From positions 7,368,031 through 7,432,030 of the forward strand of contig NW_024756914.1 in NCBI RefSeq assembly GCF_018991925.1: a stretch of DNA of 64,000 nucleotides, in the 5' to 3' direction. The translations under genes and the position numbers were made by a program. The notes beneath the pieces are model-generated. The model ran no database searches, was not told where the DNA came from, and was given only the letters and a program-made list of their open reading frames with translations. This DNA comes from Homarus americanus. Its lineage: Eukaryota > Arthropoda > Malacostraca > Decapoda > Nephropidae. Below are positions 47,531 through 58,466 of this stretch, piece after piece; the stretch's first letter is position 1, and the number at the start of each line of letters is the position of its first letter.

Positions 47531-47684
47531 CCCCCCCCTCCTCACGTCAACTAACTCACTGGGAAACAATAATAATATCAATCTAATTTGCATCAACAAT
47601 ATTGTACTGGATAACATGTGAGCCCTCTAAGATACCCATCCCATACTACTGCACGCGAACCAAGGGAACCTGCAGTACCCAGAA

Positions 47685-47890
47685 ACCTTGGGGATAGAGG
47701 GTGGGTCAGAATACAGGGGGTGGGTCAGAATACAGGGGGTGGGTCAGACTGCAGGGTGAGTCACACTACAGAAGGGGTGGGTCACACTAGAGGGGGGGGA
47801 AAGGGGTGGATCAGAATACAGAGCGCGGGGCTGAATACAGAGGGTGGGTCAATATATAGAGTCCAGGTAAACAATACAGAGGGCGGCGTT
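47685..47890. repeat. 19-bp GTGGGTCAGAATACAGGGG repeat
   Basis: Exact 19-bp spacing in the first copies (47701, 47720, 47739), then diverged copies of GGGTCACACTACAG and GGGTCAATATATAG. The 94-codon plus-strand frame is repeat-driven. Confidence 0.85.
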
Positions 47891-48204
47891 CGGGGTGTTT
47901 AAACATCGCTTAATCATTAGGTGGGGGGTGCCTAATCCTCTGTGGCAATCCTACTATTCTACAGCCTGTTCATTAAGGAAGGGTAATACAAGACACCCCG
48001 CCCCCTCCCACCACCATCACCCACATTCCTCGTGTAGGCTGCAGTGAGTCGCCCGCGGTGCTCCCTTCCACTTTCGAATCCATTTGGTCGTCAGCTGTCA
48101 ATCAGGTGGACGGCAGGACGAACACCGTGAGCAGCCAGCAGGACCACCACATTTACACCCAATATTATGGACGGACTCGCTTGTTTTGAAGGTGAGAGAC
48201 AAAC
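47891..48204. other. Unique spacer
   Basis: GC-leaning at 48030-48150. No gene recognised. Confidence 0.5.
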
Positions 48205-48480
48205 AGGGGGGGATGCTGCAGGTTTAAATGGTTTGTGTGTTAGTAGAGTGAGGTGAGAGAGAGAGAGAGTGAGGTGAGAGAGAGAGTGATGTGAGAGAGA
48301 GAGAGAGTGAGGTGAGAGAGTGAGGTGAGAGAGTGGGTTGCTGCAGGTTTAAATGGTTTGTGTGTTAGTAGAGTGAGGTGAGAGAGAGAGTGAGAGAGAG
48401 AGAGAGTGAGGTGAGAGAGTGGGTTGCTGCAGGTTTAGGTGGGTGGTTTGTTTGTTTGTTTGTTTGTTAGTACAGGGAGT
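48205..48480. repeat. Segmental tandem duplication with (GA)n
   Basis: GCTGCAGGTTTAAATGGTTT plus GTGTGTTAGTAGAGTGAGG occurs at 48215 and 48340 (125 bp apart), with a third partial copy at 48426. Between them lie GAGAGAG/TGAGGTGAGAG units. A (TTTG)5 run ends it (48451-48472). Confidence 0.88.
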
Positions 48481-49109
48481 CGCCCAACACTTAAGTTAGT
48501 GTTGCCGGCATCTGATAACGACATGTCAACTCAAAACGACTGAAACTAGTCTTTAAACTTCGTCTAGTGGTTTGTGAGGAAGTGAAGCGAGGAATAATTA
48601 TATACTATAGCCGTACAGATCCAGCGGCAATATACTCTTGTTTATATATAATTATACTTGAAAGAAGAGGACGTGTACACAACCCCCGCTTCCCTCAACA
48701 GACTACCAGGCCACCACACAATAAATTCGGGTGCCCGGCCATAAAAGCCACCTCTCTACAGCTCTTAATAGTCATCAGTCCTACGGGGAGACGGGTGATA
48801 CTTCTCGCTACAAAATAAGGACATAATGTTCAGGTAACGTCTCTTAAACTTGGGGTTTTTGTAGAGAGTTTAACGGCACGGGGTTAATACACATCACTAT
48901 TCACGCGACAATAATACCATCTTGGCTGTTATTTCTTGTATCTTATAATCCTGGAAGTTAGAATTTTTTTATTCCAACATTAATTTATTACATACAAAGT
49001 TTTTCACTAAAATCTTGATCTGCAATTAAAAAGAATCAAATTTAAAGGATTTCTAAAGTAAGGTGGGGTCATCGCTGTTAGCTGTTCACGAATATTTCCC
49101 ATGAAAACG

Positions 49110-49115
<6 letters not shown>
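48481..49115. other. Unique AT-leaning sequence
   Basis: Plus-strand frame 48567-48818 (83 codons) is unrecognised. No other feature. Confidence 0.5.

Positions 49116-49162
<47 letters not shown>
49116..49162. repeat. (TA)23 microsatellite
   Basis: Third long TA tract of the window. Confidence 0.96.
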
Positions 49163-49164
<2 letters not shown>

Positions 49165-49267
49165 TCGATCCTATAAAAATAAATTACCTGTTTTAAGGGT
49201 TGTCTGAAGTGGAGTTTTTACCCTTAACTCATAAATAATTTACCGGTGCCAATACCTAACACCCAGC

Positions 49268-49555
49268 CTCTAAAACTATCATGTTCTCTCTCTCATTTTC
49301 TCCCTTTTTGGTTCTCCTTGTCACTTTCTCTCCCAACCTTTGTATTTTTCTCCCTTCCCTTTCTTCTTTCCTCCCTCCTTACATTTCTTTCTTTCGTCCT
49401 CTCCTCTCTCATTTCCGTCTCTCTTCCTCTCCTTTTTCACCTCCTCCCCTCTCCTTTTCAGACTCCCTATCCCCCCTCTCTCCCTTTCCACCTCCCTCTT
49501 CCTTCTCTCTCCTTTTCCACGTCCCTCCCTCTCCCCCACCAGGTGATGCCACTTC
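49268..49555. repeat. Polypyrimidine (C/T) tract
   Basis: About 290 bp nearly all pyrimidine on the plus strand with irregular CTTCCTCC, CTCTCTCC motifs. Frames of 118 and 99 codons are artefacts. Confidence 0.85.
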
Positions 49556-51943
49556 ACCTGCCCGTCACCCATCACGGTAATCAGGAGACAGTGACGCCGT
49601 AAATCCACACGCTCATTACACATGGCAGCCGTCTCTCACATTACACTCGTCCTCACCTCCCCTCATCCCATCCCTCACCTGACACACACATAACACAGTA
49701 CCACTAACACGGGTCTACATGCATGGTTGATAGTCGGGATCTAAGTTTTTCACTTTTTTTTTTTTTGAGAACAGGATTTATTCACACAAGTAAACACACA
49801 CATTAAAAAGTGTTTATTTGTCTCAAGTTTAAGTGGCGTAGCTCCAGAAAGCAAGAGCGGATTAACCTAAGTCTTATATCAACACAGATTACGTTTTGTT
49901 GGAATTATAATAATTTTTTTCCCTCGCGTTTAAGTAATAACTGAGAAGAAAAAAAATCCATGAACACCAAGTGAACTACCAATGGCGTCTTCACTTGAGC
50001 CGTTGAGCAGAAGTAATGCCATCCTTTACAAACGGTGTTAATCAGTGTTCGAGAGAGGCCCGAGTCCGTTGTTATCACACCAACCTACAATCTTAACATG
50101 AGATATTTATTGACTCGAGAGAATCAGTAAACATGAACTGGACCAAGTTGTAAACAGTTTATTCAGTGTCTATGGCTGTTACCCTATGATGCAACAGAGC
50201 AACACCCAAACTGGTATCCTTGGAGAGAGACCGAGAGGGTGACTGCTCAAATGGGCTCCAGTCCTAATTGGACCTGATCCAACTCGACCAAGTGTAACCT
50301 AACTACTGGGGGAGAGGGTGGCTGCAGGGCTCTATGTGGACGGGAATGTTTTTATAACCCTGTGGCCAACTGTACATATAGGAGACGAGACTTTACCCAC
50401 AGCAACACCCTCTGGCCTCATGTTAATAAATACTTCACGTACGAGCATGTAATATCCACGACCTAACATTAAGATCAGACTGACGTAAGATAATCCCCAA
50501 CACCAGACTTAACACACTACCATAACACCCTTTGAAAGCTACATATATTAACCAACGACCAACTGCTATGCCTCTTAATCAAAACAAACGCAGATACAGT
50601 ATATACAACTTCAAGGCATTTTAGGGCCACAAGATATACGTTATACACCAGTGGAACTAAATTACTTCCTTTCCAATGTATCAAAAATCCTTCGAAGCTA
50701 ACCAAGTATATGTACAACAAATCCAATCTACACAACTACTATATACACTACACTGTTGCCACACAAGAACCATAAACACACATAACTTGGGATCCAGAAG
50801 TGAAAAAAAAAAGTAAATTAAATCAGTCACATACAGGAGGCCGGAGCATCTAAATTCTACTAAAGCCTTGACCTCAGCATACATTATACACCGTACACAC
50901 CCACAGAAAAATAAACGAGCACTGTACTATGATGATTACTATCTGTAATTCGTGTTGTGCGGAAAACTAGAGGTGGAGATTATTACATTTGAACATTCTT
51001 TTTTTTTTAGAAGTATTGCAGGAGATAATTCCGGGTCTAGGGATTAATTCACGTACATTTATTCAGCAAGATGATTAAAAAATTGGTTTAAGAGACGAGT
51101 ATAGTAGTTGAGTTCGTTAAATAACCACACTCAACACGTCAATATCTCGTCAACAAGGACACCTAAAAGTTGCATGAACCCGAGTCACGCGTGAATTAGT
51201 GAACAATCCCAATACCCAGTCCAGGAAAGTTTATTTTATCGCTAGAAGTTCTATTCGAGGGAGGGGGGGGGTTCATGAAGGTACCGTACACATAATAATC
51301 GTAAATATCGGTCCACATTATTGCGTCACCCGAGTGCAGGTGCTACAATCAACCACCTAACCAACACCTGCCACAACCTTAACTCAACCCACCTTAATAC
51401 AACTCGACTCCCTTAAAAAAAAAAGAGAGAGAGAGAGACTTAATGCTCCAGGTGCAAATTATCCCCGTCCAGGTATCACGCTGTTATTACCATTGACCCG
51501 AGCCAAGGTAACCCCCCCCCCCCAAATGGGTCAAGCAGGGCATTGTAGTGTGGGCTAACAGATGACCCGTGACCAGGGCCGAGGTGACCAACTATGTTAT
51601 TACCGAACACCAACAACTTTGGGGAGGGTTAAGGGGCCACCGTGCACAAAGGGATTCACATCATAAGCTGCCCTCACTGCACGGAGGGTCGGGTTGGGTC
51701 GGATAGGGTAAGGTCGGGTCCAGTTTAATATTAAATCTTACTCAAAGTCCGCCTCAACATTAATCAAGTATCGAAGATGATGAGAAATCCAAGGCGAGGG
51801 TGACCGTGTGTGACAACGCCCAACCTATTATTTAAACAAGGTATACAACCACCCTCACTGCTGTCACTCGGGATAGAATATGACGATCATCCAGCTATGA
51901 CACAATGATGGAGTTATTAAGGATGTCACCTAGGTTGGCGAGT
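49556..51943. other. Unique sequence, about 2.4 kb
   Basis: AT-leaning, with only homopolymer runs (T12 at about 49748, A10-GA at about 51413-51439, C12 near 51509). GGGTCGGGTTGGGTCGG text lies at 51690-51720. Minus-strand frames at 50517-50884 are unrecognised. No gene seen. Confidence 0.5.
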
Positions 51944-52487
51944 TTTAATGCGACTAGAGGCTGATACGGGACCGACAGAGTCGTTCACAGATGTTGCACA
52001 TGTGGAGGGCTCCATCTAGTGCGGGAGTAGTGGCGGAGGCAGCGTCTTTCCGGCGTTGGGCTTGTCTGTCTCGGTTTGCAGTCGGGCTAAATCGAAAGTT
52101 TTGACACCTTCTAGTGTGGTGCTCCTCCAAGCGTTACGGTGTGGAGTGATCGTCTCCCAGGTGAGGGGGTCGATTTAGCACTTTTTCAGGTTTGTCTTAA
52201 GACTATCCTTATACCTTTTCAGTTACCCACCAGCGTTACGCTTACTATTCGTTAGGTGACTAAAGTAGCTGCTTTGGCAGTCTGCTGTCGTCCATGCAGG
52301 TAACATTGCCAGTCCAGCGTAGTAGTTCATGGATAATGGTAGCCTCGAGGCTCCTACAGTTAGTGTCAGCGAGCCTACTAGCATTTATTCTCTTGTCTTC
52401 CCAGCGAACTCGGAGGATGGAACGTAAACTACGTAGGTGAAAGTTTTCAGGTACCTTGAGGTGCCTCCTAACTACCATCCCAAACAC
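51944..52487 (-). pseudogene. Non-LTR retrotransposon ORF2 C-terminal remnant
   Basis: The minus strand reads HLRSLRSILRVRWEDKR, then LLRWTGNVTCMDDSRLPKQ, then (after a TAG and a frame change) RYKDSLKTNLKKC, a W-x-x-x-x-x-x-R-x-x-W segment, and finally (after another frame change) CNICERLCRSRISL-stop-SH. This is the well-known C-terminal tail of many invertebrate LINE ORF2 proteins, downstream of the reverse transcriptase core and ending in a C-x2-C...H zinc-finger-like motif. At least four stops and two frameshifts show it is dead. The reverse transcriptase core itself is not seen upstream. Confidence 0.85.
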
Positions 52488-52816
52488 AGCACATAATCAC
52501 TACGCCAAATCTCACTGAAACACCAACTATGAAATCTCGCACAATGGAAAAAAAAACTCTGGAGGAACAGACGTATTAAGCCGCCCTTAACCACCCAGTA
52601 CCACGGCTCACTGGGAACACACACACTCGACATGAAACCGAGACACACGTTCATCTGGAAGGCATAAAGGCGTAAAATATCACTAACTTCAGCCACCAAA
52701 CTGTCCCTGAATTACGCCACTGAACCGATATACAAAACCTAACACCATCACTTCCCAAACATTAAATACTAAATAAATAAAATTGCATATCAATACGGGT
52801 TTGCTACAATAATAGC
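52488..52816. other. Unique spacer
   Basis: The minus-strand frame 52472-52699 shows no further retrotransposon similarity. No other feature. Confidence 0.5.
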
Positions 52817-53100
52817 AAAGCTTTCTAAAATCACAACATTAAAGCTTTCTACAGCCACAGCAGCATTCAAGCTTTCTACAACCACAGCAACATTCAAGCT
52901 TTCTACAACCACAGCAACATTAAAGGTTTCTACAATCACAGCAACATCCAAGCTTTCTACAACAGCAGCAACATTCAAGCTTTCTACAATCACAGCAACA
53001 TTCAAGCTTTCTACAATCACATCATCCAAGCTTTCTCAAAACATCAAAATCCACACTTCATACAATAAACCCCAAGCTTTCTACATCATCCTCCACGGTT
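52817..53100. repeat. 27-bp minisatellite with AAGCTTTCTAC core
   Basis: AAGCTT (or AAGGTT at 52923) recurs at 52842, 52869, 52896, 52950, 52977 and 53004 with 27-bp spacing, and at 24-bp spacing at both edges. Core AAGCTTTCTACAATCACAGC plus AACATTC. Nine codons per unit keep a 79-codon minus-strand frame open with a V-V-E-S-L-N-V-A nonapeptide; regular, but probably not coding. Confidence 0.93.
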
Positions 53101-53227
53101 CATACAACATTAACAATCTCAACATTCTACAACAACACTAAACACTTAATACAAAGGCAACATCTTGTTCCTGAAATACAACAGATCACATTTTTTTTTC
53201 CCGGCCGACACGAGCGACTCTAAAAAG

Positions 53228-53236
53228 CGCGCGCGC

Positions 53237-53284
<48 letters not shown>
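53228..53284. repeat. (GC)n-(TC)n compound microsatellite
   Basis: Five GC units join about 23 TC units, the third such junction in the window. Confidence 0.95.
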
Positions 53285-53287
<3 letters not shown>

Positions 53288-53400
53288 ATGGTTTACCACC
53301 CCCCCCCCTCAACTTCACAGGCCCTCAAAACACCGACGAAGGTTCACCAGCTTTCTACACTGACCCTCGCGACTTTGAAGAGGGAAACACTGTAAAATTA

Positions 53401-53625
53401 CCAGCTTATTTGACCTGAAGAGTAGACACCCCAGCTTATTTGACCTAAAGATTAGACATTCCTGCTTATTTAACCAGGACATTAGGCACCCCAGCTTATT
53501 TTACCTGAAGATTAGACATTCCTGCTTATTTAACCTGGACATTAGGCACCCCAGCTTATTTTACCTGAAGATTAGACATTCCTGCTTATTTAACCTGGAC
53601 ATTAGGCACCCCAGCTTATTTTCAC
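53401..53625 (+). repeat. 60-bp dimeric repeat with AGCTTATTTTACCTG core
   Basis: Seven and a half 30-bp monomers without indels. From 53461 they alternate strictly between type A (CCAGCTTATTTTACCTGAAG plus ATTAGACATT) and type B (CCTGCTTATTTAACCTGGAC plus ATTAGGCACC), making a 60-bp higher-order unit. The two leading monomers are transitional. Confidence 0.95.
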
Positions 53626-53663
53626 ACCCCCTAACGTTCAATTACACCCCGGAGCGTTACTGT

Positions 53664-53820
53664 GTCCAAATCCCCAGGTGAAATAAGCTCAGGGTCTCCA
53701 AATCCCCAGGTGAAATAAGCCTAAGGTCTCCAAATCTCCAGGTGAAATAAGCTTAAGGTCTCCAAATCTCCAGGTGAAATAAGCTTAAGGTCTCCAAATC
53801 TCCAGGTGAACCCAAGCTCC
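53664..53820 (-). repeat. 32-bp repeat, inverted relative of the 53.4-kb array
   Basis: About 4.5 copies at exact 32-bp spacing (CAGGTGAAATAAG at 53675, 53707, 53739, 53771, 53803). Read on the minus strand the unit begins AGCTTATTTCACCTGGAGAT, matching 19 of 21 bases of the 30-bp type-A monomer at 53401-53625. The two arrays therefore face each other in opposite orientation across about 40 bp. Confidence 0.93.
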
Positions 53821-54237
53821 CTAGTCAAGCTTCAATTAACAAGACCTGATCAACGCTGTAATAGTGTTACTAAATACTACACTGAACTAATCTATTCCTT
53901 CCCCTATATACTCAAGAGTTGGGTAAGCGGCAATGACCTTCTCTAAGTTGACATTTACACACACACACACACACACACACCTGTACTATAACCTAAAATA
54001 AAACACTTTAAAACAAATAGCTCTTCGTCAGTGTTAAAGACATTAGTAACGGGCTATTTACTATGCGTTGTTACCCAGGTGTGAATAACACGCTATTAAT
54101 GAACCATGCCAGTGATGCGCTATGAATCAACTTTCAAGTCATTCTTCACCGTAAAACGCTATTCAATTCAGTCATAGTGAAGTGCTAGTAACAAGTTATT
54201 CATTAAATAACCCCACTATTTGAAAAATTTAGTGACC

Positions 54238-54240
<3 letters not shown>
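53821..54240. other. Unique spacer with (AC)n
   Basis: A (CA)12 run lies at 53957-53981. No gene seen. Confidence 0.6.

Positions 54241-54298
<58 letters not shown>
54241..54298. repeat. (GA)29 microsatellite
   Basis: Perfect GA tract. Confidence 0.96.
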
Positions 54299-54301
<3 letters not shown>

Positions 54302-54439
54302 TCCCCTTCAACCCCTCAAGTGACCCCCCATAATATAGGGCCATACAACTGCTCGTTCCATTAAAACGTCTTGCCTCTCTTTAGTCTGTGTTATATTGTG
54401 CCATATGTGAACCACCAGTCAACGTGTGTGTCCTTGAAC

Positions 54440-54770
54440 CGTCACCATTACGAACGTGGTGATGAACGGCGGCGATAGTGACACAGGAGATAAAGTGGAA
54501 AGGTAGTGATGAAAAGAATGGTGACAAGATAGTGATAGGAAGGGAAAGGATGGTGATATGGGAAAGGGTGGTGACAAGACAGTGGGGAGACGGCCAAGGA
54601 TGGTGACGTAATAGTGATAGAGGATAAGGACGGTGAGGATGGTATGGTGAAGCCCCTCTAAACAGTCAGCTATAGGATGAAGGGTGGTGAGGATAGTGAC
54701 GGGGGCTTTTCACAATCAAGATAGTGATGATGGAGGGCGGCGGGGATGGTGACGGGGATGGGCGCGGCGC
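54440..54770. repeat. Decayed GGATGGTGAC/AGTGATAG repeat
   Basis: Irregular copies of AAGGATGGTGACAAGATAGT plus GATAGG, spaced about 25-40 bp. Confidence 0.65.
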
Positions 54771-55350
54771 TGATGAAGCCGACGTATGACCATATCACCA
54801 AACTTTACCGGTCCTCTCATATCACCAGGCGGCTCACGTCCAACTCTCCTTATCAACACAACTTCTCACTTTTAACATATAGCCTCAACTTTCCCCCCAA
54901 CATTTTTCAAACATGTGCCAATATTTTATCATTTCTAACATCTCTTAATACCTTCACTTGCTAAACATTTTTTTCTCCAATGTCTGTCAGTAGTTCTAAA
55001 TATCTAACACACTAACACCTTACATATTTACTAAACATTGTCAACATCTGTCAATAGCCTAACATCTAACAGGCTAACACCTTAAACATCACCACCTAAA
55101 CCTAAATTGTAGATTCCCCAAATTTATTAATACACTAGACTATCCTCTTCCTACATTTGACTTAAAATCACCTTAAATAATCCACCACAAATACCATAAC
55201 ATAAAATGTAGTAAACTTTCACATTAACGTGTATCGTATATGTGTGTTATTCTTGGCGATACATCCCGATACCTTGTAAATAATATATGTATAACCTTCA
55301 GATACCACACACAACAATACACATACATGCATCACAGCAACAACACACAC
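54771..55350. other. Unique AT-rich sequence with two-copy duplication
   Basis: A diverged roughly 70-bp duplication with CTAACACACTAACACCTTA / CTAACAGGCTAACACCTTA (about 54985-55090). No gene seen. Confidence 0.5.
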
Positions 55351-55484
55351 CATGCACACTGTACACACACACACACACATTGGACAACGTCATACGAGGC
55401 TAAATGATAAGATGCGACAATTCCACTATCCTCCTCCACCACCTTCTCGTCTCATCCGCCTCCTACTTTTCCCCCAGCAACAAA

Positions 55485-56200
55485 AACTACCTTCCCCATC
55501 AAACTCCACGGCCTCCACCGTCCCCCATCAAACTCCACCGCCTCCACCGTCCCCATCAAACTCCACCGCCTCCACCTTCCCCTATCAAACTCCACCGCCT
55601 CCACCCCCATCAAACTCCACCGCCTCCACCTTCCCCATCAAACTCCACCGCCCCCACCTTCCCCATCAAACTTCACCGCCTCCACCTTTCCCCATCAAAC
55701 TCCACCGCCTTCCACCCTTCCCCATCAAACTCCACCGCCTCCACCTTCCCCATCAAACCTACACCGCCTCCACCTTCCCCCATCAAACCCACCGCCTCCA
55801 CCTTTCCCATCAAACTTCCACCTTCCTTCATCAAACTCCACCGCCTCCACCTTCCCCATCAAACCCACCGCCTCCACCTTCCCCCATCAAACTCCACCGC
55901 CTCCACCTTCCCCCATCAAACTCACCGCCTCCACCTTCCCCCATCAAACTCCACCGCCTCCACCTTCCCCCATCAAACTCCACTGCCTCCACCTTCATCA
56001 AACTCCACTGCCTCCACCTTCTACCATCAACCCACCGCCTCCACCTTCCCCATCAAACTTCACCGCCTCCACCTTCCCCATCAACCTCACCGCCTCCACC
56101 TTCCCCCATCAAACCCACCGCCTCCACCTTCCCCCATCAAACTCCACCGCCTCCACCTTCCCCCACCAAACTCCTCCATCAACACCTCCATCTTCCCCCA
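55485..56200. repeat. 29-bp C-rich minisatellite, about 25 copies
   Basis: Unit CCCCATCAAACTCCACCGCC plus TCCACCTTC, varying between about 22 and 30 bp by loss of CTCCA or C. Open frames of 339 and 301 codons (Pro/Ser/His-rich) are artefacts. A short CA run precedes at 55362-55380. Confidence 0.95.
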
Positions 56201-56284
56201 GCAACGAGACTCGACACCTCCCCTCATCAACAAACTCCTCTCGATCTTTACCCTTAACACTCAACACGAACTTGCAGCTAAAGT

Positions 56285-56395
56285 AGGTGGAGAAGTGGTA
56301 GCGATGGTGATGATAGCAGTAACAGTGATGATGGTGATAGTGATGATGGTGGTGGTAGTAATGATGGTGAGTGCGTCGTTGTCGTCGTCGGGGTG
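56285..56395. repeat. (GAT/GGT/AGT)n trinucleotide tract
   Basis: Imperfect GTGATGATGGTGATAGTGAT repeats, ending in TCGTCGTCG. Confidence 0.85.
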
Positions 56396-56570
56396 GAGCC
56401 TATTAATACTCTCATCATTTTAGTTTCAGCGAGCAGGGAAGCTGTGGATGTCGCGGGCGTGGGGGCAAAAACAGCTGGCAGGGCGCGCTATAGGGTTCAC
56501 CCAATGGTGTTCTTAATTACCACCACCACACCAGCCAGGACGCCTTCCACCTCCCCTCCAGACCCCAGCC

Positions 56571-56613
<43 letters not shown>

Positions 56614-57119
56614 CATCCATACAAGGAAATGAAAGCCGTAAGGTAAGACTCATTTCCCCCTCTCATTATTACTGCAGTTTCCCGTGTGTATGTGTGAGAG
56701 GAAATGCAACATACGGAAGACACATACTTGCCATCACACTGGGGAAACACACAAACCAAACAATCAATATCGTTAACATCACCAGCATAAAATTAAAAAA
56801 AAAAACTAAGCACCCATAACCTGTAGGAGTAGAAGCAGGTTACCAGGAAGGAGAAAAAAACCCACCGTGGATATTGACCAAAAGACCAACATACAGTACA
56901 CTTCACGTCGAGGCCCCCCCCCACACAGGACGCTCGACTGCTTCCACCAATTATAGCTCTCTAATCACCACAAACTCGAGAATTTGTTACTACTTCTCTC
57001 TTCAAGGCAATATTTACTCGGGGAAAACAACAGTCGACTCGTTAGCAGCACCAAAATAACAGGGATCACATGAAGATCAGCCCCCCAAAGCTATTCCACC
57101 TGTTGATTAAATATCCTAA
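56396..57119. other. Unique sequence with (AC)19
   Basis: CA tract at 56574-56611. Otherwise no feature; frame 56393-56632 is unrecognised. Confidence 0.55.
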
Positions 57120-57250
57120 CGCTATCATGTCCGGGTGTATGTACATCATGTCAGGGTGTATGTATGTGTATCATGTCAGGGTGTATGTATGTATATCATG
57201 TCAGGGTGTATGTACTGTATGTGTATCATATCCGGGTGAATGTACTGTAC
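57120..57250. repeat. ~25-bp ATCATGTCAGGGTGTATGTA minisatellite, left half
   Basis: About five copies of ATCATGTCAGGGTGTATGTA with variable TGTA/TGTG tails. The same repeat resumes at 57505 after the inverted repeat. Confidence 0.88.
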
Positions 57251-57256
57251 GTACAG

Positions 57257-57495
57257 TCTCGTTCAAGATTCTTCGAACACGCTGGAGACAGCTGGCAACT
57301 CAAGGCCGTTTGTTTATTATAGTACGAAATAAAAATTATGAATAAATGTAAAAGTGATTGGTTACCTAGTTCCCCGTTGCTTTAATTAATGGTTGGGCTT
57401 TGTTGTTTTGTATTATATTATACTACGTATTCTAGTGAACAAACGGCCTTGAGTTACCAGCTGTCTCCAGCGTGTTCGAAGAATCTTGAACGAGA
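57257..57495. mobile_element. 239-bp inverted-repeat element (MITE-like or fold-back)
   Basis: Left arm 57257-57314 and right arm 57438-57495 are 58 bp each and complementary at 57 positions (one C/T difference). Arm ends read TCTCGTTCAAGATTCTTCGA and its complement. The 123-bp loop is AT-rich and non-coding. The element lies between two halves of one minisatellite, which points to an insertion, but I see no clear target-site duplication, so a local inverted duplication is also possible. Confidence 0.75.
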
Positions 57496-57499
57496 TTGA

Positions 57500-57592
57500 A
57501 CATCATAACCGGGTGAATGTACAGAATGTATATCATATCCGGGTGTGTGTGTGTATCATATCCGGGTGTGTGTGTGTGTATCAGATGCAATA
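57500..57592. repeat. ATCATATCCGGGTG minisatellite, right half
   Basis: Three to four copies of ATCATATCCGGGTGTGTGTG, the same family as 57120-57250 (CCGGGTGAATGTAC occurs on both sides of the inverted repeat). Confidence 0.88.
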
Positions 57593-58043
57593 AGCTGGGG
57601 TGCCTAATCTTCATGTGGTCCAATAACAGATACAGATCATAGAGACAAACTTGTGACTTTCAATTCAAAATCAACCACAAGTTAATCACAAATCAGAGAC
57701 TATGTATAATGACCCCGAGACCGCCTCTGGGTCAACCCTGACCTCGGCCACCCCCCCCCCACTCCCACCTCCCTCTCATTTAACACTACCCACCTGGCTC
57801 TTATTCAATTCCCCGCCCAAACCCCTCTCCCTTATTCAAAACTCCACTCCCTCCTCCTACCTACCTCCCCTCACTCACTCCGCTCTCCCTATCTCCCTCC
57901 CTCACCCACCCACACACTCAACACACTCCCCCGTATCACAAGGAGGGGAGAACAATGACCTCTGACCTACTGCGTTCACCTTCATACTGTGTCGAGACCA
58001 ATCCAATAATGTGTTCGACTCGTGTTTGAATCCTGTTTATTTC

Positions 58044-58050
<7 letters not shown>
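57593..58050. other. Unique sequence, C-rich in part
   Basis: C-run near 57750 and C/T-rich DNA at 57760-57930. Plus frame 57702-57965 is Pro/Ser/Leu low complexity. Confidence 0.5.

Positions 58051-58099
<49 letters not shown>
58051..58099. repeat. (GA)24 microsatellite
   Basis: Perfect GA tract followed by irregular GTAGAGTAGAG and AATAGAGA copies to about 58270. Confidence 0.95.
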
Positions 58100-58104
<5 letters not shown>

Positions 58105-58410
58105 AAGACTGAGGAGGGAAGAGACAAGTAGACAAAGAATAGTGATACTGCATAGAGGAGTAGATAAAGTAGAGTAGAGTAGCTAAGAAAGGAACAGACA
58201 AGGAATAGAGACACAGAATAGAGATATAGAGGCGTAGAGATAAAGAAGTGTAGAGTTGGAGTAGAGAGAATAATCACCCCTCCCTCCCATAAATATATCT
58301 CGCATGTTAATTCATTGTGGTCTATTATCCCGGCCAATTTTCCAGTACATTTGTAAAAAAATATTATGGTTCTTACTTTCCCGCCGTGATTTACCTCGCT
58401 ACCTCGGACA

Positions 58411-58418
<8 letters not shown>
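58100..58418. other. Purine-leaning then unique spacer
   Basis: Loose GAATAGAGATATAGAGG repeats (58130-58265), then unique DNA without a gene. Confidence 0.5.
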
Positions 58419-58465
<47 letters not shown>

Positions 58466-58466
58466 C
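58418..58466. repeat. (GA)21 microsatellite
   Basis: GA tract with one extra G near its end. Confidence 0.95.

Noticed and set aside
55352..56423. 301- and 339-codon Pro/Ser-rich frames
   Set aside because: Generated by the 29-bp C-rich array, in two phases.
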